From assembly GCA_023443925.1 (NCBI GenBank), contig JAEZSL010000259.1, positions 1 through 22,156 on the forward strand: a stretch of 22,156 nucleotides of DNA. Direction: 5' to 3'. Of this stretch, positions 1 to 6,928 are shown piece after piece. The stretch is from Bacillota bacterium. GTDB lineage: Bacteria > Bacillota_A > Clostridia > Lachnospirales > Lachnospiraceae. The first letter of the stretch is position 1, and each line of letters starts with the position of its first letter. Below the pieces are notes generated by a model, which was given only the letters and a program-made list of their open reading frames with translations, had not been told where the DNA came from and made no database searches. A program made the translations under genes and the position numbers.

Positions 1-1135
1 CATCGACACCCCCGGTTAATAATTTAGTCCACCTAGGAAGTACTAATTCTTCTAGCTCCGTCTGCCGTTCCAGTAACGTTTCTTCACTGGTTTTTAATTT
101 TGTATTTTCCCACGGAAGCGCCAGCCAGGAATTGTAGAAGTTTTGTAATAGCTCCGGATCATCTTTACTTGAAAGATATTCCTTTGCAATATCTGCAAAT
201 CTGACTTGGTGACTGTAAAGGGTATTGATCCAGAAAGCCACTTTTTTAACATATTTCGTTTTATCAATTACAGTTCTCCATCTACCTTTTCTTAGCATGG
301 TAGGTTTATGCCTGTCATTGATTATGGAGCCGCATTCCTGGCATACATAATATGCTGTTTCGGCTCGGTCAGCAATTGACATTGTTTCATCCTGTGAATA
401 GATAATCTGTGCGAATTTTAATTCGATCATCTCTCCACAGTGGGGGCATGGCACAAAATAATGTTTCTCTATATCCGCGCTCTCTTTCGCTTTCCAGATA
501 TGACCGCTTTTCAAAGTTGGTGTTGAAGTGATAAATATCTTTTTATTACTGGTAAAGGTTTTAGTTCTTTCCCTTGCAAGCTTAATCGGATCCGCTTCTT
601 TTTTACTGGCCCCGGGATATTTATCTACCTCATCTAGGAATAGATATCTCATAGGATGGCTTGCTACACCGGCAGGGCTATTGGCGCCGGTTAATACTAT
701 GTACATGTTATCAAATTGCAATTCTAGCTTTTGGGATGCATTCTGCCGGAAATGTTTTCTTAATTCCGGTGATAATAAAAACATAGGTTGCAATCTATTT
801 TCAGAAATACTTTCTGCCAGTAAGTCGGTTGGATACACTATCATAGTTGAAGCCGGGTCTTGCATCACAATATAACCAATCATGTTGTGCAATGCTTCAG
901 TTCCACCTACCTGTGTAGGTTTTACGAATACAATTTCTTCACATTCACTATTAAATTCATCCATTATCTCGCGCAAATAAGGTGTTACATCATTATTCCA
1001 TCCTCCTGGTATCGCGGAAGTTTTCGTATCAAGTATACGGTATTGTTCCGCCCACTCCGATACTTTTATATCATCCGGAGGTTTTAAGAATTGGAGTGCA
1101 CTTTTCTGATAGGCAGTGCAAAGAAACTTTCGCAA
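1..1135 (-). CDS. Phage terminase large subunit, GpA (lambda) type, 3' end beyond the window
   Basis: This is the motor and nuclease that cuts concatemeric phage DNA and pumps it into the prohead with ATP. I translated it by hand because the frame runs off the left edge; about 378 codons are visible. The start is a TTG at 1135-1133, two bases after the small-subunit stop, with AGGAGGGG at 1147-1140 as ribosome binding site. Visible motifs are a Walker A-like KPTQVGGTE near residue 75, a Walker B YLFLDEVD near residue 160, a motif-III-like ITSTP near residue 200, and two CxxC pairs (CPHC, CQEC) about 45 residues apart, typical of GpA proteins. The nuclease domain lies outside the window. GpA-type terminases usually belong to cos-packaging phages, which fits the GC-rich stretch upstream of the small subunit. 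Confidence 0.95.
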   Translation of the reverse strand, partial: MRKFLCTAYQKSALQFLKPPDDIKVSEWAEQYRILDTKTSAIPGGWNNDVTPYLREIMDEFNSECEEIVFVKPTQVGGTEALHNMIGYIVMQDPASTMIVYPTDLLAESISENRLQPMFLLSPELRKHFRQNASQKLELQFDNMYIVLTGANSPAGVASHPMRYLFLDEVDKYPGASKKEADPIKLARERTKTFTSNKKIFITSTPTLKSGHIWKAKESADIEKHYFVPCPHCGEMIELKFAQIIYSQDETMSIADRAETAYYVCQECGSIINDRHKPTMLRKGRWRTVIDKTKYVKKVAFWINTLYSHQVRFADIAKEYLSSKDDPELLQNFYNSWLALPWENTKLKTSEETLLERQTELEELVLPRWTKLLTGGVD

Positions 1136-1136
1136 G

Positions 1137-1718
1137 TCACCCCTCCTGATTTGTGGCTGCAGCAATTACGAACCCAGTTAACTGCTTTACAACCTCTTCC
1201 TTAATTTCTTTTTCGATGTGCCTTATTTGCAGTGGTTCTATGTATCCGTTTAACTTGTTGGTTACTTTACTTGGTAAGGATAATGCGAATTTTTTAAAGA
1301 TATCAAAAAATCTTTCATAATCCTTTTGTATAGACATTACATCAATGTATTTTCCATGTGCTATATCAAATTTATAGCGGTGCAGCTCTCCCTGGGATTC
1401 CTTAAGGGCAATATCAGCTTCTAATTTCAGAAGTTTTAATTCTTCTTCACGTTTAGAGCCTCCTTTATTTTTCAGTTTTTCAGATTGATATTTGACGAAA
1501 CGCGAAATGGTGGGAATCATTTCGTATTTTTTTCCGTGTTCAGTCTCTACTGGTTCTATGATTCCTTCTTGCGTCAACTGCTGAATTCTTCTAACAGAAA
1601 CGCCAAATATCTGGGCTATAATTTTAGTGTCACAATATAGTTTTTTCTCCAAATCTTTCTCATCGAAAATATCTTTGCTTTTCTTCGATGTTGAATTGGT
1701 TGCTTTCCCAGTGGCCAT
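1137..1718 (-). CDS. Phage terminase small subunit (Nu1-like DNA-packaging protein)
   Basis: This is the DNA-recognition partner of the terminase. It is 193 residues long and has a MerR/Nu1-like helix-turn-helix around residues 28-52 (IIAQIFGVSVRRIQQLTQEG) followed by a basic, coiled-coil-prone stretch rich in K and E. A GTG four codons upstream (1730) also gives an open frame, but it would overlap the AAGGAGG ribosome binding site. The ATG at 1718 lies 11 bases after that site and is the better start. The gene is directly followed, with two bases between, by the large subunit, as in most phages. The family is named from the HTH, size and position; the primary sequence alone is not highly diagnostic. 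Confidence 0.85.
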   Translation of the reverse strand: MATGKATNSTSKKSKDIFDEKDLEKKLYCDTKIIAQIFGVSVRRIQQLTQEGIIEPVETEHGKKYEMIPTISRFVKYQSEKLKNKGGSKREEELKLLKLEADIALKESQGELHRYKFDIAHGKYIDVMSIQKDYERFFDIFKKFALSLPSKVTNKLNGYIEPLQIRHIEKEIKEEVVKQLTGFVIAAATNQEG

Positions 1719-1802
1719 ACGGGTTCCCACCTCCTTGTCTTGTCAAGTTTTTTTAAGTGGCGTAACGAAATGCTAAATTTATTTTTTTTATTATACAGGG
1801 AA

Positions 1803-1843
1803 GGCATGGGGCTCGCCGTGCCCGTAAACGCCCCCACTCCCTA
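1803..1843. other. GC-rich stretch upstream of the small terminase gene, candidate cos site
   Basis: About 40 bases rich in G and C interrupt very AT-rich surroundings, just upstream of the terminase small subunit. The segment holds GGGC-7-GCCC (inverted repeat GGGCTCGCCGTGCCC), and its minus-strand reading GGGCACGGCGAGCC is reminiscent of the lambda cohesive end. No gene with a ribosome binding site crosses it. The position is where cos lies in many phages with this terminase type. The assignment is inference from position, composition and terminase class. Confidence 0.35.
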
Positions 1844-1887
1844 GAAAGTACCTTGTGAAATATTTACTGTTAATAATCTAACACAAA

Positions 1888-1921
1888 AATAAGAGGCCCT
1901 AATAAATAGATGCCTCTTATT
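1888..1921 (-). terminator. Rho-independent terminator of the GHKL/STAS/TM unit
   Basis: A perfect 10-bp stem (AATAAGAGGC / GCCTCTTATT) with a 14-nt loop. On the minus strand the stem continues into TTTTTGTGT, so it ends transcription coming from the gene at 1988-2428. It separates that cargo unit from the terminase genes. Confidence 0.8.
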
Positions 1922-1987
1922 ACTTTAATTTTTAAATACTTTTTAACACGTATTTCCAACTAAATATTCGATACTATTAATCAAACC

Positions 1988-2428
1988 TCATGACATATAA
2001 GATTTATTGATTAACTTAATTATTGATTGAATATCTTGATGTATTTCATATATAAAGGTGCTTTGTTTATCTTTTTTATTAATAATTACATTTGCTGTAT
2101 TAACTAATTTATCATCCAATTCAATTATTTTTTCACTCAGCTTTTCATAAAAATCATTATTTGCATAAGCAAAATATGTACAATCCTCAAGCATCTTTAT
2201 AAACACTTTGGTTATTTCTTTGTAATCATCATATAATTTACCAAATTCATTGAACTTTAGCATTCTAACAGCGATAGGTATTTCTTTTAAAAGATAATCT
2301 TCGAATACAGTTTTATAATAATCTGCCTGTAGATTTATGCAATTTATTTTTTTATTTTGAAATAATGCATAAAAAGACACAAGCAAAGAAATTATTGATA
2401 TAAGTAAAGCCCAATCTTCAGTTTTCAC
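1988..2428 (-). CDS. Small membrane-anchored protein, third gene of the GHKL/STAS-like unit
   Basis: 146 residues with one hydrophobic segment near the N-terminus (about residues 8-24, ALLISIISLLVSFYALF) followed by a positive NKK stop and a soluble helical, charged remainder. I do not recognise a named family. Proteins of this build (one TM helix plus a cytosolic helical domain) occur next to ATPase genes in immune-type cassettes, but no function can be read from the sequence. The start is GTG at 2428, with AGAGGT seven bases upstream. It lies 16 bases after the STAS-like gene and just before a terminator, so it closes the operon. Its role is probably to place the system at the membrane or to act as an effector there; this is inference from topology. 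Confidence 0.7.
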   Translation of the reverse strand: MKTEDWALLISIISLLVSFYALFQNKKINCINLQADYYKTVFEDYLLKEIPIAVRMLKFNEFGKLYDDYKEITKVFIKMLEDCTYFAYANNDFYEKLSEKIIELDDKLVNTANVIINKKDKQSTFIYEIHQDIQSIIKLINKSYMS

Positions 2429-2444
2429 TATACTACCTCTTATC

Positions 2445-2735
2445 TTATAATAAAATTGTACTTCTAAATTTATTTACAATATCTTTCTTATTAGATTGTA
2501 TATCTATTAACATTCTTGCCTTATCTTTACCATATAATTCAACCACTTCATAACAAAATCCTTGTATAAAAGACATGGCAACATCCTCAATATTATCACT
2601 TAAGATGAATGTATTTTTCTTTGAAAAATCCATTAAATCTTTTGCCTGTTTTTGATATACATTTCTGCCAAGTTTATTACCAGCTAAATTAGTAGTTAAT
2701 TTATCGAATTTAAGTTCAATAAAGTTTTGCTCCAT
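2445..2735 (-). CDS. STAS-like (DUF4325-type) domain protein
   Basis: 96 residues. The pattern of an N-terminal GNKLGRNVYQKQAKDL helix followed by alternating strand and helix segments, with SFIQGFCYEVV in the middle and a FRSTILL end, fits the small STAS-like DUF4325 proteins that accompany GHKL ATPases. STAS domains are partners of GHKL kinases in anti-sigma switches of the SpoIIAA/SpoIIAB type, so this is likely the binding partner of the ATPase upstream. The ATG at 2735 lies one base after the ATPase stop, with its ribosome binding site GGAGGGAG inside the end of that gene, so the two are translationally coupled. No phosphorylatable serine can be assigned with confidence. The family call is from pattern memory and is moderate. 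Confidence 0.6.
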   Translation of the reverse strand: MEQNFIELKFDKLTTNLAGNKLGRNVYQKQAKDLMDFSKKNTFILSDNIEDVAMSFIQGFCYEVVELYGKDKARMLIDIQSNKKDIVNKFRSTILL

Positions 2736-2736
2736 C

Positions 2737-3888
2737 TTAATCTCCCTCCATTTCTACTATTAATGAAAAATTATATGCTGTTCCAGGTATATATGTTGGT
2801 GATATTAACATAATATTTTTACTGGGAATTTTATTAATGAAATCATTTTCCTTATTAAATCCAATCCAATCATCTTCATTATATTTTAGAAAATCTAACA
2901 TAAATATAATACCTTGATTACCACTCAAAACATAACCATAATGTGTATCTGAGTTTTCTTCCAACGATTTAATAAGTGAAGTAAGTCCAGTACCGCCAGT
3001 CCCAGTATCATAAAACCTTCCAGTTATTCGATCTTGAAATGATGCAATATTAAAAAAGTCTGTTTCATTATAATCTTTATCAAAATAATCCTTATGATTA
3101 TTATATGCTAAATTTACCTTTTCATAACGTTCTGCATTACAATATTTTTTATTAATTATTTTTTCTTTAAGTATATCACCAATACATTTAGTACTAAAGT
3201 TAATAACCGCAATATTTAAAGCGCAATAATTTTTATCTTCTGCCTCACCATATTTTCCATAATCACTGGCTACATCAATATCAATAAGGCAATCTGTTTT
3301 AGTATGTTCCCGAGCATTATCAGCCAACTCTGAAAGCATTTCAGAAATTTGGTTTCTATAATTTTCATTAATATTGAAAAATTTTAAAAAAGTTTTTATT
3401 TCTGACATTAAATTACATATATCCAAAGAATCATCTGGTGCATTACCATCAATAACTCTTCTAAAATGGCTATTTCTATAAATTTTATTGAATTTACTAA
3501 TAAATTCATTTCCATCTATTTTATTAAGTAAATAATTAAGTAATAAAGAATGGTTAATACCATTTGTATGAATTCCAGAATTAGTATCTCTAAAATAGAT
3601 TTCTGTAGTAATATTGTAATCAACTAATAAGGTATATATAATACATTCTAAGAATATATATGTCAACTTATCAATGAATTTCAACTGATTATAATATATT
3701 GTTAATTTTTTGAATGCTTTCTTATAGATAAGAAGACTATCGGATATTTCATTTAAAAGATTTCTTATAGTTATTCCATTAATAATATCTACATTACCTA
3801 GATCTATTATTATTGTCCCCTTTTTATGCAGTTTCCTAAAAACTGGTTTACTTCTTGTATTACAAGTTATTAGACTTTTACAATGCAT
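2737..3888 (-). CDS. GHKL-type ATP-binding protein with an N-terminal STAS-like half
   Basis: 383 residues. The first ~100 residues resemble a STAS fold (GTIIIDLGNVDIINGI at about 24-39). The second half is a GHKL ATPase: N-box ISEMLSELADNAREHT at 181-196 (N191) and G2 box TGTGGTGLTSLI at 294-305. The G1 box is degenerate: where DxGxG is expected the sequence reads VINFSTKCIG around 229-237, with Asn in place of Asp. It is the first gene of a unit with its own promoter (3929-3957), and AGGGGGG lies six bases before the ATG. It is followed by a STAS-like protein and a TM protein. Insertion between the late regulator and terminase small subunit is typical of a phage cargo (moron). Function is unknown; a sensor or switch protein is inferred. 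Confidence 0.75.
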   Translation of the reverse strand: MHCKSLITCNTRSKPVFRKLHKKGTIIIDLGNVDIINGITIRNLLNEISDSLLIYKKAFKKLTIYYNQLKFIDKLTYIFLECIIYTLLVDYNITTEIYFRDTNSGIHTNGINHSLLLNYLLNKIDGNEFISKFNKIYRNSHFRRVIDGNAPDDSLDICNLMSEIKTFLKFFNINENYRNQISEMLSELADNAREHTKTDCLIDIDVASDYGKYGEAEDKNYCALNIAVINFSTKCIGDILKEKIINKKYCNAERYEKVNLAYNNHKDYFDKDYNETDFFNIASFQDRITGRFYDTGTGGTGLTSLIKSLEENSDTHYGYVLSGNQGIIFMLDFLKYNEDDWIGFNKENDFINKIPSKNIMLISPTYIPGTAYNFSLIVEMEGD

Positions 3889-3928
3889 AATATCCCCCCT
3901 ATTTATGGCAATATCGCTTATTTTCTAC

Positions 3929-3957
3929 ATTGTATATTATTTGCTTTCTAATTTCAA
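3929..3957 (-). promoter_or_regulatory. Sigma-A promoter of the GHKL/STAS/TM unit
   Basis: On the minus strand, -35 TTGAAA (3957-3952), 17-bp spacer, -10 TACAAT (3934-3929), about 40 bases before the GHKL start. It makes the unit independent of late phage transcription, as expected for a gene expressed in the lysogen. Confidence 0.65.
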
Positions 3958-3961
3958 CATA

Positions 3962-3987
3962 AAACCACTCATATTTCAGAGTGGTTT
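3962..3987 (-). terminator. Terminator after the DUF1492-type regulator
   Basis: Perfect 9-bp stem AAACCACTC / GAGTGGTTT with an 8-nt loop, running on the minus strand into TTTTATGTTG. It lies downstream of the regulator gene at 4043-4513 and immediately upstream of the next promoter. Confidence 0.7.
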
Positions 3988-4042
3988 CAATAAATAATAA
4001 ATAATATTATTTATACCTTTTCATATTTCCACTATAACACAT

Positions 4043-4513
4043 TTAATTGTGACTTTCGTGACAAATTATATTTTCTTTAAAAAATCTTTCAGCCGCTTTT
4101 TTGCAACTATCTTCTGTATGTTTACCGCCCATTTTATGGGCAACCTGAATCCACGTTAAATCCTCTACATATCTTAAGTTTAAAAGTCTTCTCATCCTTG
4201 AATCAGTTAAACTGCTAATAAATTCCTCTGCTAAATTAATTGATTCCAATAAATCCACTTCTAGTATTTCAAGTGTTGCTTTACGGGAATATAGTAATGT
4301 TTTTTTCTTACTGTATTCCGGAAACGGGAAGCCTCTTACCTTAAAGTTTTCAATACCTCCGAGTCCACCTTTTACAGAATCGACCACAAATCCCTCTGCT
4401 TCCATTCTTAGAATCTGGTTTTCCAATGAATCTATTTTACGTCTAACCTCTTTTACCTCTTCCCGTATCTCTGCGTACTGAATTAATACTTCCTTGGTTA
4501 AGTTTTTAGTCAA
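4043..4513 (-). CDS. DUF1492/sigma-region-4-like phage late transcription regulator
   Basis: 156 residues. An N-terminal coiled coil (about 8-40, EEVKEVRRKIDSLENQILRM), a glycine-containing middle region (KGGLGGIENFKVRG), a second helix pair, and a C-terminal sigma-region-4-like HTH (about 100-150: DSRMRRLLNLRYVEDLTWIQ, then VAHKMG and SCKKAAERFF). This is the build of the DUF1492/ArpU/RinA-like proteins found just before terminase genes in Bacillota phages, where RinA activates packaging and structural genes. The start is TTG at 4513 with AAGGGG seven bases upstream; the ATG overlapping it is in another frame and stops at once. The cargo unit at 1988-3888 separates it from its presumed target operon, and a terminator follows directly. 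The role as late activator is inferred from family and position. Confidence 0.8.
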   Translation of the reverse strand: MTKNLTKEVLIQYAEIREEVKEVRRKIDSLENQILRMEAEGFVVDSVKGGLGGIENFKVRGFPFPEYSKKKTLLYSRKATLEILEVDLLESINLAEEFISSLTDSRMRRLLNLRYVEDLTWIQVAHKMGGKHTEDSCKKAAERFFKENIICHESHN

Positions 4514-4528
4514 ATAATCATCCCCTTT

Positions 4529-4669
4529 TTATACTCCTGCTGCCTCATTAGGCATTTTGATTCCTGTTACTTTTCCAGATATTCTTCGTTCTTCTCTTTC
4601 TAATATTTCTTTAAGTTTTTCTTCGAGTGGGTCTATTATGTATTTTGTGTTTTCTTTCTCTTTAATCAT
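4529..4669 (-). CDS. Small hypothetical protein (46 aa)
   Basis: A 46-residue, strongly charged helical protein (KEKENTKYIIDPLEEKLKEI, then LEREERR) ending GVTGIKMP-like and AAGV. It has an excellent ribosome binding site, AGGAGG seven bases before the ATG at 4669, and lies 15 bases upstream of the DUF1492-type gene in the same direction. I do not recognise a family. The ribosome binding site and the tight spacing are the evidence that it is real. Confidence 0.6.
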   Translation of the reverse strand: MIKEKENTKYIIDPLEEKLKEILEREERRISGKVTGIKMPNEAAGV

Positions 4670-4687
4670 CCTGCTGCCTCCTGACTT

Positions 4688-4759
4688 TCATCTTCTAAAT
4701 AGTACACAGTCATCTGGATTAAAGCAGTCCTCTGCATATTCGCAAAAGTCACAATCCAT
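4688..4759 (-). CDS. Very small cysteine-rich protein (23 aa)
   Basis: A 23-codon reading frame, MDCDFCEYAEDCFNPDDCVL and three more residues, with four cysteines in two spaced pairs (CxxC and CxxxxxC). AAAGGA lies about ten bases before the ATG at 4759. It ends 18 bases before the next small gene. Such short Cys peptides occur in phage late-regulator clusters and may bind metal. Nothing else can be said; a chance frame cannot be excluded. Confidence 0.4.
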   Translation of the reverse strand: MDCDFCEYAEDCFNPDDCVLFRR

Positions 4760-4784
4760 TATTTATCATTCCTTTCTTTTACAG

Positions 4785-4813
4785 TTGATTTTTCGAACAT
4801 TTGTTTGTATAAT
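4785..4813 (+). promoter_or_regulatory. Promoter with a LexA-like (SOS) box in the spacer
   Basis: -35 TTGATT (4785-4790), 17-bp spacer, -10 TATAAT (4808-4813). The spacer holds CGAACATTTGTTTG (4794-4807), which matches the Gram-positive LexA core GAACnnnnGTTC at seven of eight positions. LexA bound there would cover the promoter, so the gene at 4844 is probably induced by DNA damage. Confidence 0.65.
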
Positions 4814-4843
4814 AGTAATTAATTTTAATTGTGAGGTGTTTTT

Positions 4844-5134
4844 ATGCCGTTCTTCGAGCCGGATAGAAGTCCGGAATTTAAAATTGATTATAGTGTCAGG
4901 CAACCCGTATCCGTGATAGCTGCTTTTAATCCGATGGGTGAAATAAAACCCGTCCATTTTGGGATTATAAATTTATATGGAAATACCTGCAAGGTTCAAA
5001 TCCAAGGTATTAAGTATTCAAAAGACGTGCGTGGTGGTAAGTCCTTTTGTTGTACTTATTTATCAACCGACCAGCTTCGGGAATGTATATTAACTTATTA
5101 CGGTTCCGATCATAGGTGGGTACTTGGAAGTTGA
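4844..5134 (+). CDS. Hypothetical protein behind an SOS-type promoter
   Basis: 96 residues with no TM segment. It begins MPFFEPDRSPEF and appears mainly beta (KVQIQGIKYSKD), with a cluster FCC near residue 69 and an aromatic end (YYGSDHRWVLGS). I do not recognise a named family. The start at 4844 has GAGGTG eight bases upstream and lies about 30 bases after the LexA-controlled promoter; a strong terminator follows within 15 bases of the stop. It is the only plus-strand gene in the left 13 kb and is its own transcription unit. Expression upon DNA damage is inferred from the box; the function is unknown. Confidence 0.75.
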   Translation: MPFFEPDRSPEFKIDYSVRQPVSVIAAFNPMGEIKPVHFGIINLYGNTCKVQIQGIKYSKDVRGGKSFCCTYLSTDQLRECILTYYGSDHRWVLGS

Positions 5135-5148
5135 AATTTTATGTAAAT

Positions 5149-5188
5149 AAAAAACTACCAACTAAATATTGATAGTTGGTAGTTTTTT
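5149..5188. terminator. Strong bidirectional terminator between convergent genes
   Basis: Perfect 14-bp stem AAAAAACTACCAAC / GTTGGTAGTTTTTT with a 12-nt loop, giving T-runs on both strands. It ends the plus-strand gene at 4844-5134 and can also end the minus-strand HEPN gene that stops at 5260. Confidence 0.9.
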
Positions 5189-5259
5189 ATTTATCGCATT
5201 AATTGTAATGATGCAATTTACTGTTTTTATGCTTCTGTATCAATAAATAAGGTATTCTC

Positions 5260-6804
5260 TCATATATGACCATCTTTCAAAGTTGGTGATTTCAATTTTG
5301 CACCTGCCTTCATTAAGTCTTGTGCTTTTTTCAACCCTGTAGACGGTTCTATGATCCTTGACTTTAAAGAATTTTCTAGCATCTTTATTACTGGTGATTG
5401 AAACATAGATTTTTCCTTCATTGAATCGTGGACTATTTGTAATCCTAAAGCTCTATCTAATATATTTTTTCTATTTTTTATAGCTGATGATTGTAACATA
5501 ATTCCTGCCATTATTGAATTATTATCTGTTTTCAATGGCTTCAAAGAATCTTCTACCATCTTCATTGCTGTCGTATGTAACATAGTTCCCGCTGTTATTG
5601 AATCTTGTGCCATTTTCAATGCTAACGATTGCTTTAATATACTTTTTTTGAAATCTACATTAGCATTTTTTATTATTGATGATTGCAACATAATTCCTGC
5701 CTTAATTGAATCTTGCGCTATATTCAGTGCTGACGATTGCTTTATTTGGGCAAGTATGTCCGAATAAGCTTGTGATTGTGATGACTTTAGACCGCTGGTT
5801 AACATTGGCATTATAGAAGCTGTAAGCAAATTATTTAGTACTAGAAAACTTGGTTTGTTTTCAATATTCGTAAATTCAAGTAATTTTCCAGTAGCATTTA
5901 TAACATCCTCAAGATCTTTCTCATTAAAATCTTTCTCAACTAATTTATCAATAGCGGCTTCTAAACTTTTGTTTATTGACTTTAACATTGCTTTGCAATA
6001 AACATATTTATCTTTATAAAAGAATTTATTGTGAGCAATTTTGTTTCTTTCTTGTCTTATTTCATCAAGTATGCTTTTGTCAATTTGAGGGATGTTAGCT
6101 TCTTTATTAATAAAAAATCTATCCCATAAACTTCTGCTTCTACATTTATTTATTAATTGTTGAATCTCTTCTTTGGTAAGTATGACCATGTTTTCAACCG
6201 TTAATTCTCTATCTAATAATAATCCAAAATCAACCTCTGGTATTGGAGTGAATAGATATTCCTCTAATTGATTTAAATCTAATTCATACAAAGCATCTTC
6301 AATTAATTTATTTTCATTACGTATATTTCTCGATTTAAAATAATCTTTAAAATTTTGCGAAAAAGTATTTTTGTACCCTTCTACACCTAAAGATTTTAAG
6401 AGAATATCAAGTATTAGCTCACGCATTAACCTTTCAAATTTACCAAACAGAGGAAATATTTTGTTGCAATAATACTCAGAAACTGAATCATGAGTTAGTA
6501 CTATAAAATACTTTTTCCTATGCTCTCCTTTTATCAATCTATTATGCATTTCATTTAATACTTTGTATGCTAATGATTCTGTAAACTGAGCTGTTATATT
6601 TACATAAGACATATCTTGATCAGGATTATGAACAATTTTATAAGTCAACACATAGTTTTTTTCGCCCATATCAATCTCAAAATCTATATCTGAAGCCTTC
6701 ATAAATACCTTTTGGAACATTTCATGTATTTTTGCTCCTGATAAAATATCGTTGTCATCATTTTTATCTCTTTTAAGAAAAATATACTTCATTAATGCTT
6801 TCAT
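5260..6804 (-). CDS. HEPN-domain protein with C-terminal degenerate repeats (candidate Abi-type)
   Basis: 514 residues. After a variable N-terminal part, residues ~108-145 (CNKIFPLFGKFERLMRELIL) and the motif RNKIAH at 253-258 (R-x4-H) are those of an Apea-like HEPN domain. R-x4-6-H is the catalytic signature of HEPN ribonucleases, many of them in abortive-infection and toxin-antitoxin systems. Residues ~357-514 hold about five imperfect repeats of 28-36 residues built on (S)LxxAQDSIxAGxMLQSSxIK; the DNA copies are visibly related. No TM segment is seen. The ATG at 6804 has AGAGGTG upstream. It is a single-gene unit with its own promoter (6834-6862) and a shared terminator, inserted between the phage early and late regions and very AT-rich. 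RNase activity and immunity are inference; no antitoxin gene is adjacent. Confidence 0.75.
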   Translation of the reverse strand: MKALMKYIFLKRDKNDDNDILSGAKIHEMFQKVFMKASDIDFEIDMGEKNYVLTYKIVHNPDQDMSYVNITAQFTESLAYKVLNEMHNRLIKGEHRKKYFIVLTHDSVSEYYCNKIFPLFGKFERLMRELILDILLKSLGVEGYKNTFSQNFKDYFKSRNIRNENKLIEDALYELDLNQLEEYLFTPIPEVDFGLLLDRELTVENMVILTKEEIQQLINKCRSRSLWDRFFINKEANIPQIDKSILDEIRQERNKIAHNKFFYKDKYVYCKAMLKSINKSLEAAIDKLVEKDFNEKDLEDVINATGKLLEFTNIENKPSFLVLNNLLTASIMPMLTSGLKSSQSQAYSDILAQIKQSSALNIAQDSIKAGIMLQSSIIKNANVDFKKSILKQSLALKMAQDSITAGTMLHTTAMKMVEDSLKPLKTDNNSIMAGIMLQSSAIKNRKNILDRALGLQIVHDSMKEKSMFQSPVIKMLENSLKSRIIEPSTGLKKAQDLMKAGAKLKSPTLKDGHI

Positions 6805-6833
6805 AAATCACCTCTTTTATTAATGCTGATTTA

Positions 6834-6862
6834 ATGATAATACATATCTTTCCAACTATCAA
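6834..6862 (-). promoter_or_regulatory. Promoter of the HEPN gene
   Basis: Minus strand: -35 TTGATA (6862-6857), 17-bp spacer, -10 TATCAT (6839-6834), about 30 bases before the start. The -10 has two mismatches, so it is a moderate call. Confidence 0.45.
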
Positions 6863-6928
6863 TATTCATTTATCAAAGTACGTCATATTTTAAATTAATT
6901 TACATTCTATTGTAACTTATACATTCTA

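Noticed and set aside
1734..1750. TTGACA just before the terminase small subunit as a promoter
   Set aside because: It touches the ribosome binding site, so any -10 would lie inside the gene; none is there.
1616..1837. Minus-strand 73-residue frame across the GC-rich segment
   Set aside because: It overlaps the terminase small subunit in another frame and has no proper ribosome binding site.
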